64,000 nt of DNA from Puccinia triticina (taxonomy: Eukaryota > Basidiomycota > Pucciniomycetes > Pucciniales > Pucciniaceae). The stretch covers positions 6,989,501 through 7,053,500 of the forward strand of contig NC_070559.1 in assembly GCF_026914185.1 (NCBI RefSeq), read 5' to 3'. Of this stretch, positions 1 through 11,854 are shown piece by piece (positions within the stretch are counted from its first letter, which is position 1; the number at the start of each line of letters is the position of its first letter). The notes beneath the pieces were generated by a model. The model searched no databases. It saw only the letters and a list, made by a program, of their open reading frames with translations, and had not been told where the DNA came from. Both the position numbers and the translations under genes were made by a program.

Positions 1-1475
1 TGTCGACCGCTTGTGTTTGCCGCCCCAATTTGCGTCCGTCCAAAGATCCATGTCGCCGTTCCCTGCCCTGTACACAAGGGCCTTGTCCGCCGTCCGTCCC
101 AAATATCCAATTAACCAGTTGAGCGCCTTCCAATGTTCCTCCGATGGTGCCGCCGAAAACCGCGCCAATAAATTGACCCCATAAGATATATCCGGCCTTG
201 TACCGCATGCAAGGTACATGAGAGAGCCAATCACCGACCTATATTCAGTTTGATCAATAGGATCTCCGGAAAAAGTTTCAAGATCAGATTCAGGTAATGG
301 GCAGTGATGGGGTAGAGTCTTCCGGTGGTAGGTCGCAACGATTTGTTTAGCCATGAGTGATTGAGCAAGGCGGAGATGGGGACCATCCCAGGTGAATTCG
401 ATACCGACGAGCCGCCAAACATCTTCAGACCATTTAATTTCAAGTTGCTTCTCCATTCCATTCCTCAAGTCAGACAGTAATCTTTTATCCGAGGACACCG
501 CGAAGCCATCGTCGACGTGAAGCCAAATAATGATGAAATGGCCTGCGCGCCGAAAGAGGTACAAGGAGGGTTCAATTTCACTGGCCTCAAAACCGAGTGA
601 TTCAACCGTTTGCTGAAAGAATTTCCACCAGCAGCGGGCTGCTTGCTTGGTGCCGTAAAGTGCTTTCTTGAGGCGCATGACCTTACCCTTGAGTGAGGGA
701 GTGATCTCAACCGGAGGTTGTATATACACCTCTTCCTCAATTGGGCTGTACAGGTAAGCGGAGCTCACATTGAAAGTTGCCGTGTGGAGTCGATTTGAGA
801 TTGCCAGGGAAATGAGCAGGCGGAGTGTGTTGAGAGAGGCTGTCGGCGCGTAGGTCTCGTTATAGTCTTGTCCCATTTGTTGATTAAAACCTTTTGCGAC
901 ATAATGAGCACAGTACTTATCTATTGAGCCATCCGGTTTTTGTTTGATCGAGAAAACCCAGCGTGCACCGAGTGCTTTGCAGGCCTTTGGAGGGTTGGTT
1001 GGGACCCAGACTTCCAACTGACCGAATTTAAGCATTTCATACTCTGCCGCCTCCCGCCATAGATGAGCATCGGGTCCGGCTAGAGCTTGCTTGATTGTTT
1101 TCGGCAAGTTGTGTTCCTCATCAGTCGACAAAAGAGATAGCTGTCGTCGTTCCTCCTCCGCGATTTCAGCTGTCTTCTCTTCTCCCAGACGCAGCATGAT
1201 TTGTTTCAAAATCAAATCCACTTGATGTTCAGTGGGTTCTGGTACTGCGACTAGGTCCGGCGCTGTTTTTGTCGAGGTCTTTTGAACCGGCAATTTCTGA
1301 AAATCTGGAAAATTCACGGAGCTTGAATGAACCATTCTTCTTTCGTTGGGAACCCAAAACAGCCATCCGGTGCCAGACGCTGGATACCCAAGCAGTTGAC
1401 CTTCACGTGCGCGCTTGTCAAGTTTCTTCCGCTGCTCCTTCGGGATGTGTATTATTGCTCTTGCTCCAAGGGGAA
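1..1475 (-). pseudogene. Copia reverse transcriptase region (partial)
   Basis: The minus strand from about 1475 to the left edge reads open in one frame, shifted by one phase relative to the integrase. It gives RVT_2 landmarks: ALGARWVFSIKQKPDGSIDK, YVAKGFNQQMGQDYNETYAP, LKKALYGTKQAARCWW, the catalytic WLHVDDGFAV (YVDD-type box) and SVIGSLMYLACGTRPDISY. The remaining RNase H domain is off the window; the last readable residues (DLWTDANWGGKHKRST) are its beginning. Apart from the frameshift I see no stop in this part, so the copy is moderately young. Polyprotein function in reverse transcription is established for the family; activity here is unlikely. Confidence 0.88.
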
Positions 1476-3899
1476 TAGAGTTGCAGCAATTGGTTTAACC
1501 TTGTAAAGCAGTTCGAGAGGCGTCTTGTCTTTAGTCCTACTGTTAGGCATCCTGTTATGGAGATGCGCAGCCGTCGAATACGCAAAACTCCACCACTTGC
1601 TGGATAACTCACTTGAGTGCAGCATGGTGCAAGCCATATTGCCAAGAGTTCGGTTGACTCGCTCAGCTTCTCTATTCTGTTCCGGTGAATAAGGAGTAAC
1701 AGGTGCTAGTGTCGTACCAATTGCCTCCAGTTGGGGCTTAAGGCTTTTGGTGTATTCGAGGGCGTTGTCACAGCGCAGGTAGGTTGGCACTTTTCCAAGG
1801 GCAGTCTTGAGGTGTCAAATCCATCCCATTATCTTCTCTGGTACGTCGCTCCTATTTTGCATTGGCGCGCAGAAGGTGTAGGTGCTTGCATGATCTCTCA
1901 GGGTCACGAGGTACCGGCAACCGTTGATGTCCAGGTTGAGTGGGCCGATAACATCTGAGACACAAAAATCGAGGGGCTCATCGCGAGGAATCTGAGTCTC
2001 CATCCCCAATGTCTTCTTGTCGAGGCTCTTTGACCTTGCACACTGCTCACAGAAGAAAGACTTCCAGTTTACTTTCACCTCCGGGTAGTTGAGACGGAGG
2101 AAGTGTTTTACCACTTCGTCGGAGACGTGGCCAAGGCGGATATGCCATATGTATGGGTCAAAGGATGGTAATTGAGAAACCTTCTTTGATTGCAAAATAG
2201 CACTAGTCTTAAGAGACCAACAATAGTTATGGAATACAGTCGCATAGCTATTGTTACAAGGGTCAATCAACGTCGCCTGAGTCCTGTCATAGTTCAACTT
2301 CCACCCCGAAGACAGCAAGCGGCCAGTGGAGAGAATAATCCCATCAACGCCTGGACAGTGGTAGACATTTTCAATCTTCAGCGGTCCCGTCGGCGTAGGT
2401 ATCGTCACACTTCCAATTTCAGAGACCAAGACATTGCAATCGGAGACAGCCAAGTAGAAGGTGCGAGGATTAGTCAGCTTCTTCTTGACTTTGAACAGTG
2501 GTGAGTCGCCGCTTACGTGGGCCGAGGCACCAGAGTCGAGGAGAACCCCATCAGAGACGTCAGGGATGTTGACTTGACGTAAACGGTTGCCTTCAGGGCG
2601 AGGGGGCGGGCGATATTTTGAGTTCTTCTCATTGTAGTCGGCGTCTGGCGGACTGATTTTTCCAGTGGCAACGTCTTTCCAGAAGTGACAGCAGTCGGCG
2701 TACCAATGGCCGTCTTCGCCGCAGTAAATACAATGACTGCCGTGCTTTTTCACAAGAGATTCCAACTGCCCTTTTCCTTTGAAGTGAGTCGCTTTTTCAA
2801 GGGAGAGGGTTGTCGGTTGGCGGGCTGGCTGTGCTACTGCTCTTCGTTGAGGGGCCACATAGCGCGGTTGGTGTTGAAGCGCCTGGATACGGTCCAGATC
2901 CATGGCCATCGGGTCGGGAACACTAGGCAGCAAAGTTGGCATCGGACCGCCCGTCTTGTTACGCAGCTTGTTGGAGGCGAACTGCAATATCGTCATCACA
3001 TCATCGAAGGGCGGGGCCTCCTTCTCATTGAGCTGTTGGCTGATAGTGAATTCGAAGGTCATCGGTTCAACGCCGATCGGTGGTTTGAAGTGGGATTGAA
3101 GGAAGATTCCGAGAGCTTCATCCCAGGTGATTTTGAGTTCACTGAGTTTGGAATTGAGTTTTGCCCAGACCGACAACGTCGCATCCGAAGCAGGCAAGGG
3201 ATCGTTGACCAGTTGGACAAGCTGGTTCAGGAGTTCGATCTTGCGGCTTTGGTCAGATCGAGAACATTTGGTTCGAAGCAACTCAAAGATTTCTTTTGGG
3301 GACGACATCTTCGAGGCATCAATAATGTCGCCAAGGGTGTCGACAATAGTGTTGCGCATCAGACTTGCGACTGTCGACGCTTCCTCCACAGATAAGAGGG
3401 CGAAGTTGTCCAGCTTGGTAGTAAAAGGCTCTTGGCGGACAAGGATGTGACAGAGAGTTCGATCAATTGCGGCTTCCCACGATGGGAAGTTCGTTCCTTC
3501 ATAGGCCAGAACGGGTTTGCGAGGATTGAGTTGATGATGAACCTGCATTGGCTTGTTCAAGAAATTGTCCATGATCATTTCTTGACGAGTTCGAGAGCGG
3601 GTGACGACCGGAACTTGGGCTGGTTGAGCTTGCGCTTGGTTGAGGCGCAGGCTGGCGATTTCTTCACGAAGCTCTTGGAAGAGCTGTTTCGCCTGGGCCG
3701 GGGTGATGTCTTGGTCCATGTCGTCGCTGGATGAAGGGGATGAGGGGAAATTAAAAGAGTTGGACAGGGGGTTTTGTGATGTGGAGGGTTGGTTGAGGAG
3801 GGTTGATCTTCGTTTTTCAATCTCAGATTCACGATTCTTCTTCTTCAATTCTTCGGTAACTTCTTTGTAACATTCCTTCTTCTTATCAATCCAATTCAT
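1452..3899 (-). pseudogene. Copia gag-protease-integrase region, one in-frame stop
   Basis: This is the 5' part of the Copia polyprotein. The ATG at 3899 opens a 694-codon frame. It holds a gag segment with a CCHC knuckle (CIYCGEDGHWYADC, near residue 390), an aspartic protease motif (LLDSGASAHVSGD, near 453), a GAG-pre-integrase zinc motif (HIRLGHVSDE ... CEQCARSKS, about 580-625) and the start of the integrase core (near 645). The frame stops at TGA 1815-1817 after MGWI and reopens in the same phase as HLKTALGKVPTYLRCDNALEY, with the second integrase Asp (RCDNALEY) and the Glu region (SPEQNREAERVNRTL), until 1452. TGA could be a C-to-T change of CGA. A frameshift near 1475 separates it from the reverse transcriptase. 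Plus-strand frames here are shadows. Confidence 0.88.
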
Positions 3900-3982
3900 C
3901 CAGGATCCGAACTTAGGAGCGGGGAGACGAACAGCGCAGCGAGCAGGCTTTTAACCTGTAAGATGCCTCAGGCAAATGGGAA

Positions 3983-4137
3983 CTGGGCGGAACAGTCCCG
4001 TCGCGGTCAGTCTCGGCACTGACGAATCCGGCTCCAAATCTCGGTATGGTAATTGCATAGATAGATGTACTAACCTGGGCGGAACAGTCCTGTCGCGGTC
4101 AGTCTCGGCACTGACGAATCCGGCTCCAAATCTTGGT
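3983..4137. repeat. 63-bp direct duplication, 92-bp period
   Basis: Positions 3983-4045 and 4075-4137 are the same 63 bp with two differences (CCCG/CCTG and CTCGG/CTTGG), both C/T at a CpG. It lies upstream of the Copia gag and may belong to its 5' LTR or leader. Confidence 0.9.
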
Positions 4138-4185
4138 GAGGAAAAGAGACTGGAGCCGGGCGCGGGTCCGACCAGGTTATGTAGT

Positions 4186-4230
4186 CTAAACCTAACCGGT
4201 TGATGATGACTAAGCACCGGTTAGGTTTAG
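4186..4230. repeat. Perfect 15-bp inverted repeat with 15-nt loop
   Basis: CTAAACCTAACCGGT (4186-4200) is followed by a 15-nt loop and its exact reverse complement (4216-4230). It may mark the outer part of the Copia 5' LTR or be an independent hairpin; no ORF covers it. 4231-4500 holds nothing I recognise. Confidence 0.85.
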
Positions 4231-4641
4231 CTCTAAGTACATGATTATGCTACAATGTTGTTTATGTAATCTTGGCACCGTTGACTCCGCCAGAGGTACT
4301 CTAACAATTTTTTTTGTTGCTGCCAGCGACGTGGACGGCCATTGGTTAAGAACACATGAACGCGCCGGTGCAAAACCTGTTGAGCATGTGTATTCTGTAC
4401 TTGGCCGCGGAAGTGGCCGCAGGCCGGACAAAACAAAGTGGGAATTGGGATAAACATGGTTCAATCTCCAAGGCCCACTCCTACGTCGGTCCAGAAGACC
4501 TAAGAGCATCTCCAGCAGAGCGGGGATTAGACCCGCTACCTATAGCCGGCCGGGACCACCTTTCACACACCTGTCTCAGCTGTTCAACAGCAGCTCCACA
4601 GCAGACTGGCGATCACGCCGGGGGTGGATAGCTAGATTGCC

Positions 4642-6092
4642 ATGCTGGACGACACGACTGCGATGGAATTCGATATCTCCAGCATGGATTTGGTTGATTT
4701 ACTCAACTTCATGGACAACAACGATGATCACATTGCCTACCAAACGTTTGACCGGATTATTTCAAGCAACTGTGATGAATCTCGAAGGGGAGGAGGATCT
4801 ACCGTTGGCCAAAAAACTATCAATCGTGAACACCTTCAAGGTGAACTCCAGCTACGCAAGGACTACTTTTCCGAAAACTCGTCATATCCAGAGAAGCTGT
4901 TTCGTCGACGATTCCGAATGCACAAAAGTTTGTTTGTCCGAATTCTCAACGCGGTCGAGGCACACAATAACTATTTTGTCCAGAAGCGGAACGCCGCTGG
5001 GAAGCTTGGGCTGTCCCCATATCAAAAGATATCCTGCGCTCTGAGGATGCTCGCTTATGGCTGTAGTGCTGACTCTCTTGACGAGTATTTTAGAATGGGT
5101 GAGTTATTCTTTTCAAGTATGAATTGGAATGCATTTTTTTGACAAACCACAATTCAATAGGTGAATCAACAACCCTCAAAAGTCTCAAGTGATTCTGTCG
5201 AGCAGTGGTGAATGTCTTTTCGGAAGAATATCTACGGAGTCCAAACCACGAGGACCTTTTGCGCCTACTCCATGTTGCAAAGAAGCAAGGGTTTCCGGGA
5301 ATGTTAGGCTTTCTAGACTGTATGCATTGGACGTGGAAAAACTGTCCAACAGCGCATGCGGGTCAATATAGCGGAAAAGAAAAAGAACCTACGATCATAC
5401 TTGAAGCTGTCGCCTCCTACGATACGTGGATCTGGCATGCTTTTTTTGGCTTGCCTGGAACCTTAAACGATGTGAATGTTCTCGATCGATTGCCTCTATT
5501 CCAAAATCTTGAAGACGGAGTGGCACCGGAGGTCAATTTTAAAATTGGATCAAACAACTACTTGATGGGATACTATTTATCGGACGGAATATACCCCAAA
5601 TGGGCGACTTTGATGCAAACGATTAGCTTCCCAAGGGGGAAGAAGGAAATTTTTTTTGCTAAACATCAAGAAGCTTATCGAAAAGATGTGGAACGGGCGT
5701 TTGGGATTTTGCAGGCTTGCTGGGGGATTGTCAAGCAACCTGGCCGACTTTGGAAGCACGAGGATCTCGCCTATATCATGAAGACATGCATAATTCTTCA
5801 CAATATGATTGTCGAAGACGAACGAGATACTCCGGATGAAGATGATCAGGAGTATGAACAGCCAGAAAATGCCACCGAGGTGACTTTGACCGAAACCAGC
5901 GAATCAGACTTTTGTTGCTTCCTCGAGCGATATCAAGCGATACGAAACCAATCAAGACACAATCAGCTGAAGGACGACCTCATTGAGCTTCAATGGACTT
6001 TACATGAGAAGCGAGTCAGATTAAGAAGGGCGCTTGGAGATCTTCCGGTTGATTTAAGCTCCGACAGTTCTGATGACAACAATGAAGATTGA
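4642..6092 (+). pseudogene. Harbinger transposase (DDE_Tnp_4), one premature stop
   Basis: This DDE nuclease cuts and rejoins the element ends. Exon 1 is 4642-5098, a 62-bp GT-AG intron follows (5099-5160), and exon 2 is 5161-6092, about 463 codons in total. Exon 1 has the helical N-terminal region ending DSLDEYFRMG. Exon 2 has the first catalytic Asp in GFLDCMHWTWKNCP, the second in PGTLNDVNVLD and the Glu in DVERAFGILQACW, then an acidic tail. Splicing joins EYFRMG to ESTTLKSLK and then meets TGA at 5190-5192 before FCRAVVNVFSEEYLR. Plant and fungal relatives have a basic residue at this spot, so CGA to TGA is likely. No other break is visible. A downstream ATG could still give a protein with all three catalytic residues. 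Confidence 0.92.
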
Positions 6093-6398
6093 ACTCGGCC
6101 TCTTTGAAAATTTTTCATTGATATTTACTTATTTACTTACTTCTGTTTCCAATATCTCTCACATGTGGCTCAATCAATCTCCGAGTGGCAATGAATCTCT
6201 TTGTTTTGTTTTTTGTTATCTTTGTTATATTTTCATTTATTCCCTCACTCACTCACAATCTCAATTTTCAGATTTCACAGTTAAATTTTCAGAGCACAAA
6301 AAAGTGAGTGAAAAGTGAGATGAATAAGCAAAAGCGAGTGAAATATGAGATAAATAAGCTTCACAATAGACAAAAGATCACGCGAGATTTTGATGAGC

Positions 6399-7552
6399 TT
6401 AAGAGTCGGAGGGAATCAAGCCAAGACGTTTGGCAACCTCTTCTTTTTTAGCGGTGTAGAAAGAACGAGAAATAGGATCCAAGTTCGAGAGATCTTTTGA
6501 CATAACTACATGATCAGCAACAGTTTGCATGGCGGCCATCTTTTCACGAGAAATCTTGATGAGCTCTTTTTGTGCTTTGAGGGCCTCGCTTTCTTCATAT
6601 TTTCTTTTTTTGGCCGCCTTTCGTCCTTCAGGTCGCAAAGATCCAATTGACTCAAATTCGTGTTCATTTCCTTTGTCATCTCCCTCGCCTCCTTTGACAC
6701 TTGTGGGCTCAGAGGCTGCAATTGAACTGGGAGGTCGTTTTTCTTTCTTCAATCGCACCGTGATTTCGTCCATGGTGTCTTGCCACTTTGGTGAATGATG
6801 AAGAATGAGCCAGCAGTGATCGAGGGTGAACGCAAAGCCCATCTCGGCTTTGAACATCTCTTTCGCGTCGACGGCCTAATAATCAATCATAAAAAAATGT
6901 TAGAAACAATCAAATCAGTGAGGCAACCAAAAAAACACACAATTTCATCGCGGGTCTTGCCACTTCCGAGTCGGTGTTCGGCTTGTAAAAAGCATCCGCA
7001 ATACTTGTTAACTTGATGGAGGATGATACCCCATCTACTTTCAAGGGCCCCTTGGAGTCGGGTTGGAAAAGGTTTGAAGTTCTTGTCGTTCTCATGTTCC
7101 TCAACATATTCTTTCATCATGTCGAGGAAGCATTGATGGATCCGTTCCCAAAAAGCCGAGAGTTTCTGACCCGTTCCAATATCGGCATCCTTGCTTGTGT
7201 TGAGCCAAGAGATGCATAAATGTTTATCTTCTTCAACTCTCCAATTTGGATTCTTTGTTTGTTTTTCTTTCTCTTTGTTTGTGTTGTTGTTTTTGTTTTT
7301 TTCAGATTCGCCAGTAGTGGTAGCAGTCGTAGCGGTAGCAGTTGTAGCAGCAGTAGAGGTAGCAGTCGTAGCGGTAGCGGTAGCAGTCGTAGCGGTAGCG
7401 GTAGCAGTCCCAGCAGCGGATTTTTTCGGCCTTGATGTTCTCTTTTTTGCAGGTCCGTTCCTTCCTTTGGTGGGTTGAAGCGGTTGAATTTCTGGAGAGG
7501 GTGTTCTCGGTGGCGGACTACGAGCAAGATCTTCCAGCATTGGGTCGATCAT
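6399..7552 (-). CDS. Harbinger second protein, Myb/SANT-like DNA-binding
   Basis: This is the partner protein that in PIF-Harbinger elements binds DNA and helps the transposase enter the nucleus. Exon 1 is 7552-6941 and exon 2 is 6875-6399, with a 65-bp intron at 6940-6876 whose splice keeps phase; the product is about 362 aa. The first part is basic and Pro-rich (KKRTSRPKKS, a likely nuclear signal), then an Ala/Thr tract. A SANT/Myb-like trihelix follows (NWRVEEDKHLCISWLNTSKD, then GQKLSAFWERIH). Exon 2 has a NAM-associated-like segment (WLILHHSPKWQDTM) and a Lys-rich coiled C-terminus. No stop interrupts it, unlike the facing transposase. Whether 7552 is the true start rests only on it being the first ATG of the frame. 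Confidence 0.85.
7314..7416. repeat. 9-bp coding microsatellite (Ala/Thr tract)
   Basis: Imperfect GTAGCGGTAGCAGTC-type units repeat through this stretch and encode the Ala/Thr tract of the Myb-like protein on the minus strand. The Val/Ala-rich ORF on the opposite strand is a by-product. Confidence 0.8.
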
Positions 7553-7802
7553 GTTTTTGGCGCGGTGGTGATGAGTGGCGAGTAGGTGATGGCGGAGTGG
7601 CGAGTAGGTGATGTGTGGTGTGTAGCAGCCTCTGTCGCGGGTGGCGATGGGATGGGGAAAGTAGCCGGCCGCGGTCTGGGATGGGATGGACTTGGATCAA
7701 TCAAAGGTCGTTTAGGGGGTCTGCTGGACCCCGGAAATGTTGAGCGACCTGCCAAACGAGTCCAAAACTCGCGCGGTCCAAGCTCTGCTGGAGATGCTCT
7801 AA

Positions 7803-8598
7803 AGCCGCCTGGTGCAAAGAGCCCCCCTCCGGAATATTTATGTAAATACACACAACAGATACGTTGTAAAAACAGTTTTTCCCGGACTAAATGTGTTGCA
7901 GCCTGAAAAAGCTCTCGGGCCAGAAAAGTTCCCTGTTTGATGGGAGTGCCTTCCACCTTCGGAAGCTGGGGAGTTTCCAGTTCGACCCAGTGTACATATT
8001 TTCCGGTGGATGAGCGTCAGGGGTACTGCGGACGAGCGTTGAAAATGATACAAGATCCGAGTGGAGATCCGAGCCTGGTTCTTGGCTGGCAGTGGAGTTT
8101 GGCGAGCCCAAGTCTGCTTAGGACTTGCATCATCGGCAGATGGTTATGTATGTAGTTGAAATCTGAGATGGGTGGGGTGGGTGGGACTGGGTTTGTGACT
8201 GGGCGTGGGTGGATGGTGGGCAGTTTCACAGAAGGCGGCTGCAGTTGTACAGCCTGGCTGACAGCACTCGAACTGCGAATGAACTGGCGGGCGCTGAGTC
8301 CTGACAGTGACGCTGATTTTTTAGTGTTTTCTGTCTGGGCTGGACTCTTTCTGACTATACAACCAAGGCCCATCAGACTTGCGCTGACTGCACCCTCGCC
8401 TGATACATACTCTCGCTTGACGAACAGCCCTCCCTTGACCAGTCCACCCCCACCCGGCTCGACCAGCAGCCCAGCAAACATACATACACACACAGTACAA
8501 CTACCCCTCCAAGCCTGAGGCTGCCGCAGAGTACGCTCCCCTTGTCAATAAGCAAAAAAAAAAATAGAAGCAAACCCCAGCAGCATCCCTCCGCAACG
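7803..8598. other. Intergenic, upstream of membrane-protein gene
   Basis: There is no recognisable gene. The stretch is GC-richer toward the right with CA-rich words (ACACACACAG near 8490) just before the start codon at 8599; it presumably contains the promoter and 5' UTR. Confidence 0.5.
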
Positions 8599-10681
8599 AT
8601 GAGCCGCCATCACTCCGAACGCCAGCAGCCTCCCGCCGAGCCTGCCCTGGCACTCCCAAGCACCGACCCCAGCACAGCAAACGCCCCCGTCCCACCCTCC
8701 TTCGACCCCGCCCTCGCCAGCCCGCCCCCGCCCCCAGCATCCGCCGGCGATCCGGACAGTGCCAAGGCCGCCAAGAACGCTCCCGCCCCGGACCCCTCCA
8801 GCCCGCCCGTCGACCCCTTGAGTCCGCCGCCGCCCACGCCCACCGACCCGAACAACACCCCCAAGCCGCCTGCGGCCGACCCCCCGCCAAGCCCCCCGCC
8901 CGCCTCCACAGCGCTGCCCTCGCCCGAGCACAGCAAGCATCCCAGCGATCCGCCGACCAACCCGCACGACGGAGCGCTCCCAGCCGACGCCCCGCTGCCA
9001 GGCTCGCCGCCCAGCTCCAGCCCGTCCTCGGCCGGATCCCCAGCCCCTGAGAGCCCGTCCCCGCCACCCGCCACCCCGGGCCAGCCCAGCTCGAGCAGCC
9101 CCTCCGCTCCGCCCCCATCCACCCCCACCACCACCACTACCACCACCACCACCAACAAACATCCAAGCCAAGCCAGCCCGGCCCAGAGCGACCTGCCCGT
9201 GAGCCAGCCCGTCGCCGGTGCCGTCAACGCTACCGCGATCGACCAGAGCGTCGCCGCCAAATCGCCAGACTCCGCCGCCTCCCGCGCCGCCCATCCCCAG
9301 CAAAACTCCCGCTCCGATGACAGCACCGGCACACACGTCGGCACCATCATGGGCATCCTTCTCGCAGCCGTCGTCGGCGCACTCATCCTCGTCGGCGTCC
9401 TCGGGATGATCAAACGCAAGAGGAGAGCACGACAGAACCAAGCCGACTTCCACCAAGACATCGTCAGTCGTCCCTGCTTCCCACCACGCTGGCTCCCCTT
9501 TTCCTGTACTGACGCTGCTTGTACTGCCATGATGGGACGGTCCAGTTTCAGGAGAAGAATTCCTTCGAGCCTGACATGGACCGGAAGAGTCTAGGCTCGG
9601 CTTCGCTGGGGATCCCGATGAGTCCGGACGGGAACCGGAGCTTCAACCCGCGCTCCGACGGCATCTTTGCCCCCCGTCCGCCCTCGATAATCGAGCGCCA
9701 CCAGGCCTCGCCGGCCATCCCCGGGCCCATGCCGAGCTACCAGCCCGGCCAGATGCTCAACTATTCCGCCTATCCCCCCCAGCAACAGCAGCAACAGTCT
9801 TTCAATCTCCATCGCCCTAAGCCGCCCACCTACCATTGCGGCTTCCCCGAAAAGTCTGGGCTCGCTTATGCTAATAACCCGCCCATCGAACGCTCTCTCA
9901 GCCCGCGAACGATCCCTCACGATCAGAACAATGTCACGTATGTCCCATTGCACACATATACACCCGCATATAACAGTCAATCCTGATTCTTCCTCATTTG
10001 ATCGATCACCACCAAAGCAGCATTGAGATGTCTCACCAGGATCCATCCCAACCCAACCGATACGAGTACCACGGAACGGGCCAACACATCCCGATGCAAA
10101 ACATGCTAGGGTATGGGAGCGGCGCGGGGTCAGGGTACGCAGGCACGGGGGGGCCGGTGAGCCCGACGCCGAACTACCAACAGCAGGTAGACCAGCTCGA
10201 TTTCCTGGGGCAGCCGTCGCCGGCCCTGACGATGGTGGGGCCGCTGACGACGGACTGGGGCCAGGGCGGCGAGGCGGGGGAGAAGAAGACGGACGCGGCT
10301 GGTGGGGCGGCGGAGGTGGCGATGGACTCGGAGCGTTCGGGCACGCCGATGATCCCGAACCTCCAACAGAGCTATCTGGACTGCGACAGCCGGGTCTCCG
10401 AGCGTTCGTCGCCCAACGACGACCATCCCCCTCACCCGGCCCCCGCGCCAGCCGACGCCCCCGGCTTCGCTCATCCCGCGCCCATCTCGCTCGCCGACGA
10501 CTGGAAACTGGCCTGCCCTAACCCCGCCAGCCCCTTGGGCGAGATCTTCGCCCATCACGACCCCTACCTCGCCCCCGCCCCCGTCGACCTCCACCAGCTT
10601 CCTGCTCAGCTCCACCAGCCTGCGGACATCGACGCCGACCGCCAGGCCTCTCATTCGCCTCTCAAAGTCATCAACCCTTGA
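8599..10681 (+). CDS. Single-pass membrane protein with Pro/Ser-rich ectodomain
   Basis: Not assigned to a named family. Three exons: 8599-9462, 9546-9937 (or starting 9552), 10018-10681 (or starting 10021), about 640 aa; phases agree. Residues 1-245 are extremely Pro/Ser/Thr/Ala-rich with a T9 run, as in O-mannosylated fungal surface sensors. A single hydrophobic segment (about 249-271, IMGILLAAVVGALILVGVLG) is followed by KRKRRAR, so the long C-terminal part (Gln run, Ser/Pro-rich) should be cytoplasmic. No N-terminal signal peptide is evident from ATG 8599, so it may be a type III protein or miss an upstream exon. The layout resembles Axl2/Skg6 or Mid2-like sensors, but that is inference. 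The first frame codon at 8542 is TTG, not ATG. Long minus-strand frames here are GC-rich shadows. Confidence 0.8.
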
Positions 10682-11600
10682 AGATTGAACTCTTTTTGTT
10701 CGTTCTGTTCTGTGCGGATCTCTCCTAGATCGGATGAGCCCTCCCCACCTTTCTCTCTCTCTCTTTCCCTGGTACAACCCCCTATTTGCTTGGCTTACAC
10801 CTTCTTCCTCTCATATATATATCTCCATCAATTTCTCTCAAATCGTCTGCCTCGCTTTCAGAACACCCCCACACCCCCACAAACACAGATATACATATTA
10901 CACGTTCATTCAACTTCTCTCTTACCCCATATATATATATATATACACTCATATTTACTACTATTTATGCCGATGTCTCTTGCTTTGCGAGCCACTCGGC
11001 TCCACATTACTTTACACCCACCCAACCCAAAAAAAAAGTGTTTGAATGACTTTGAATTGCTTCACCTTGTTTTGCCCCATGGTTTCCCTTGACTATATAC
11101 ACGCTATACACGAACATGCAAAGCCTCCCAGATATAAATATATATATATATATATTTATTTATGCGGATCCGTGTGGACTTGTCTTTGCTTTCTTCCTTT
11201 GGTCTTAGTCTCTCTCTCTCTCTCTTTCTCTTGTATATTGTACATATTAAGCCAAAAGTATTCTTGGGCAATACTTCTTTCTTGTTCATCGCGAACATTC
11301 TCTACATATTCTTCTTCCTTTCATATTTACTCCAAACTCAATTTACTTTCCTTTTTCTTTTCCCCTGGCTTCTTTTGTGTGGTGATTTTTTTCTAATGAG
11401 AACAACAAGATGAAAAGAAACAGAGCAGAAGATCATGTTGGTGTATGACACATGTGTGTACCATTGGTTGCGGGGATAGCTTGTCAAACTGCTGAGAAAC
11501 GTGGTGCTTTGATGTGAATACCCCACCATCTTGAATTATGACCAATTCAATTGATGGTAATGAAGATGGTCTTGTTCTTGATTACTTTCCTTCTCTGCAG
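10682..11600. other. 3' flank: pyrimidine-rich with TA microsatellites
   Basis: CT-rich and AT-rich DNA with (TA)n tracts near 10929-10946 and 11135-11157. It is probably the 3' UTR and terminator region of the membrane-protein gene, then spacer. The small ORFs here have simple-sequence composition and I do not call them. Confidence 0.5.
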
Positions 11601-11601
11601 T

Positions 11602-11776
11602 TAGGGTGTTCATAGTTGACTTGCATCAAATCATAACACCATAAAATCAAAAACTTCAAAAGTAAAACAAAATTTCTAAAATGGTATTTACATAAACATT
11701 AAATCATCACTTGAAAGTTTTATGATTTATGATTTCATGTATTAAAAATCTTATGATTTCAACTTTGGATGCCTCA
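11602..11776. mobile_element. MITE family A, copy 1
   Basis: Ends are AGGGTGTTCATAGTTGACTT and CAACTTTGGATGCCTCAAG, degenerate versions of the TIR AGGGTGTTCAAAGTTGA seen at three other places in the window. The interior is AT-rich with repeated ATCATAA/TTATGAT words. Confidence 0.8.
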
Positions 11777-11854
11777 AGTGTGAGAGGGCTCAAGTCTGGT
11801 CTCCTGTCTAGAAAATGTTGCAAATGCCACTCCAGTAGTAAACACTAACTTGGC

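Larger units (their letters stand above)
1..3960 (-). mobile_element. Ty1/Copia LTR retrotransposon (partial, runs off left edge)
   Basis: On the minus strand the order gag, zinc knuckle, protease, GAG-pre-integrase, integrase, reverse transcriptase is visible, which is the Copia order (integrase before RT). The RNase H end and the 3' LTR lie outside the window to the left. The 5' LTR or leader should lie to the right of the gag ATG at 3899. A 63-bp duplication (3983-4137) and a 15-bp inverted repeat (4186-4230) lie there, but without the partner LTR its borders cannot be set. One in-frame stop and one frameshift make the copy defective. Confidence 0.9.
4504..7799. mobile_element. PIF-Harbinger DNA transposon, full length
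   Basis: An 18-bp perfect terminal inverted repeat GAGCATCTCCAGCAGAGC (4504-4521, reverse complement at 7782-7799) is flanked on both sides by TAA (4501-4503 and 7800-7802), the 3-bp TWA target duplication typical of PIF-Harbinger. Inside are the two genes expected for this superfamily, facing each other: a DDE transposase (+) and a Myb/SANT-like protein (-). The element is 3296 bp. Between the genes (6093-6398) the DNA is AT-rich with repeated short GTGAG/TCACTC words and no other ORF. Confidence 0.95.

Noticed and set aside
2685..3395. Long plus-strand frame (236 codons)
   Set aside because: Antisense to the Copia gag; no motif, and the minus frame has clear gag and zinc-knuckle features.
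7191..7478. Val/Ala-rich plus frame that looks like a membrane helix
   Set aside because: It is the complement of the Ala/Thr microsatellite in the Myb-like gene.
8501..9530. Three long minus-strand frames of 205-306 codons
   Set aside because: Gly/Arg/Ala-rich complements of the GC-rich Pro/Ser exon; they overlap each other and have no motif.
10130..10777. Minus-strand frame of 215 codons
   Set aside because: Arg-rich shadow of the third exon of the membrane-protein gene.
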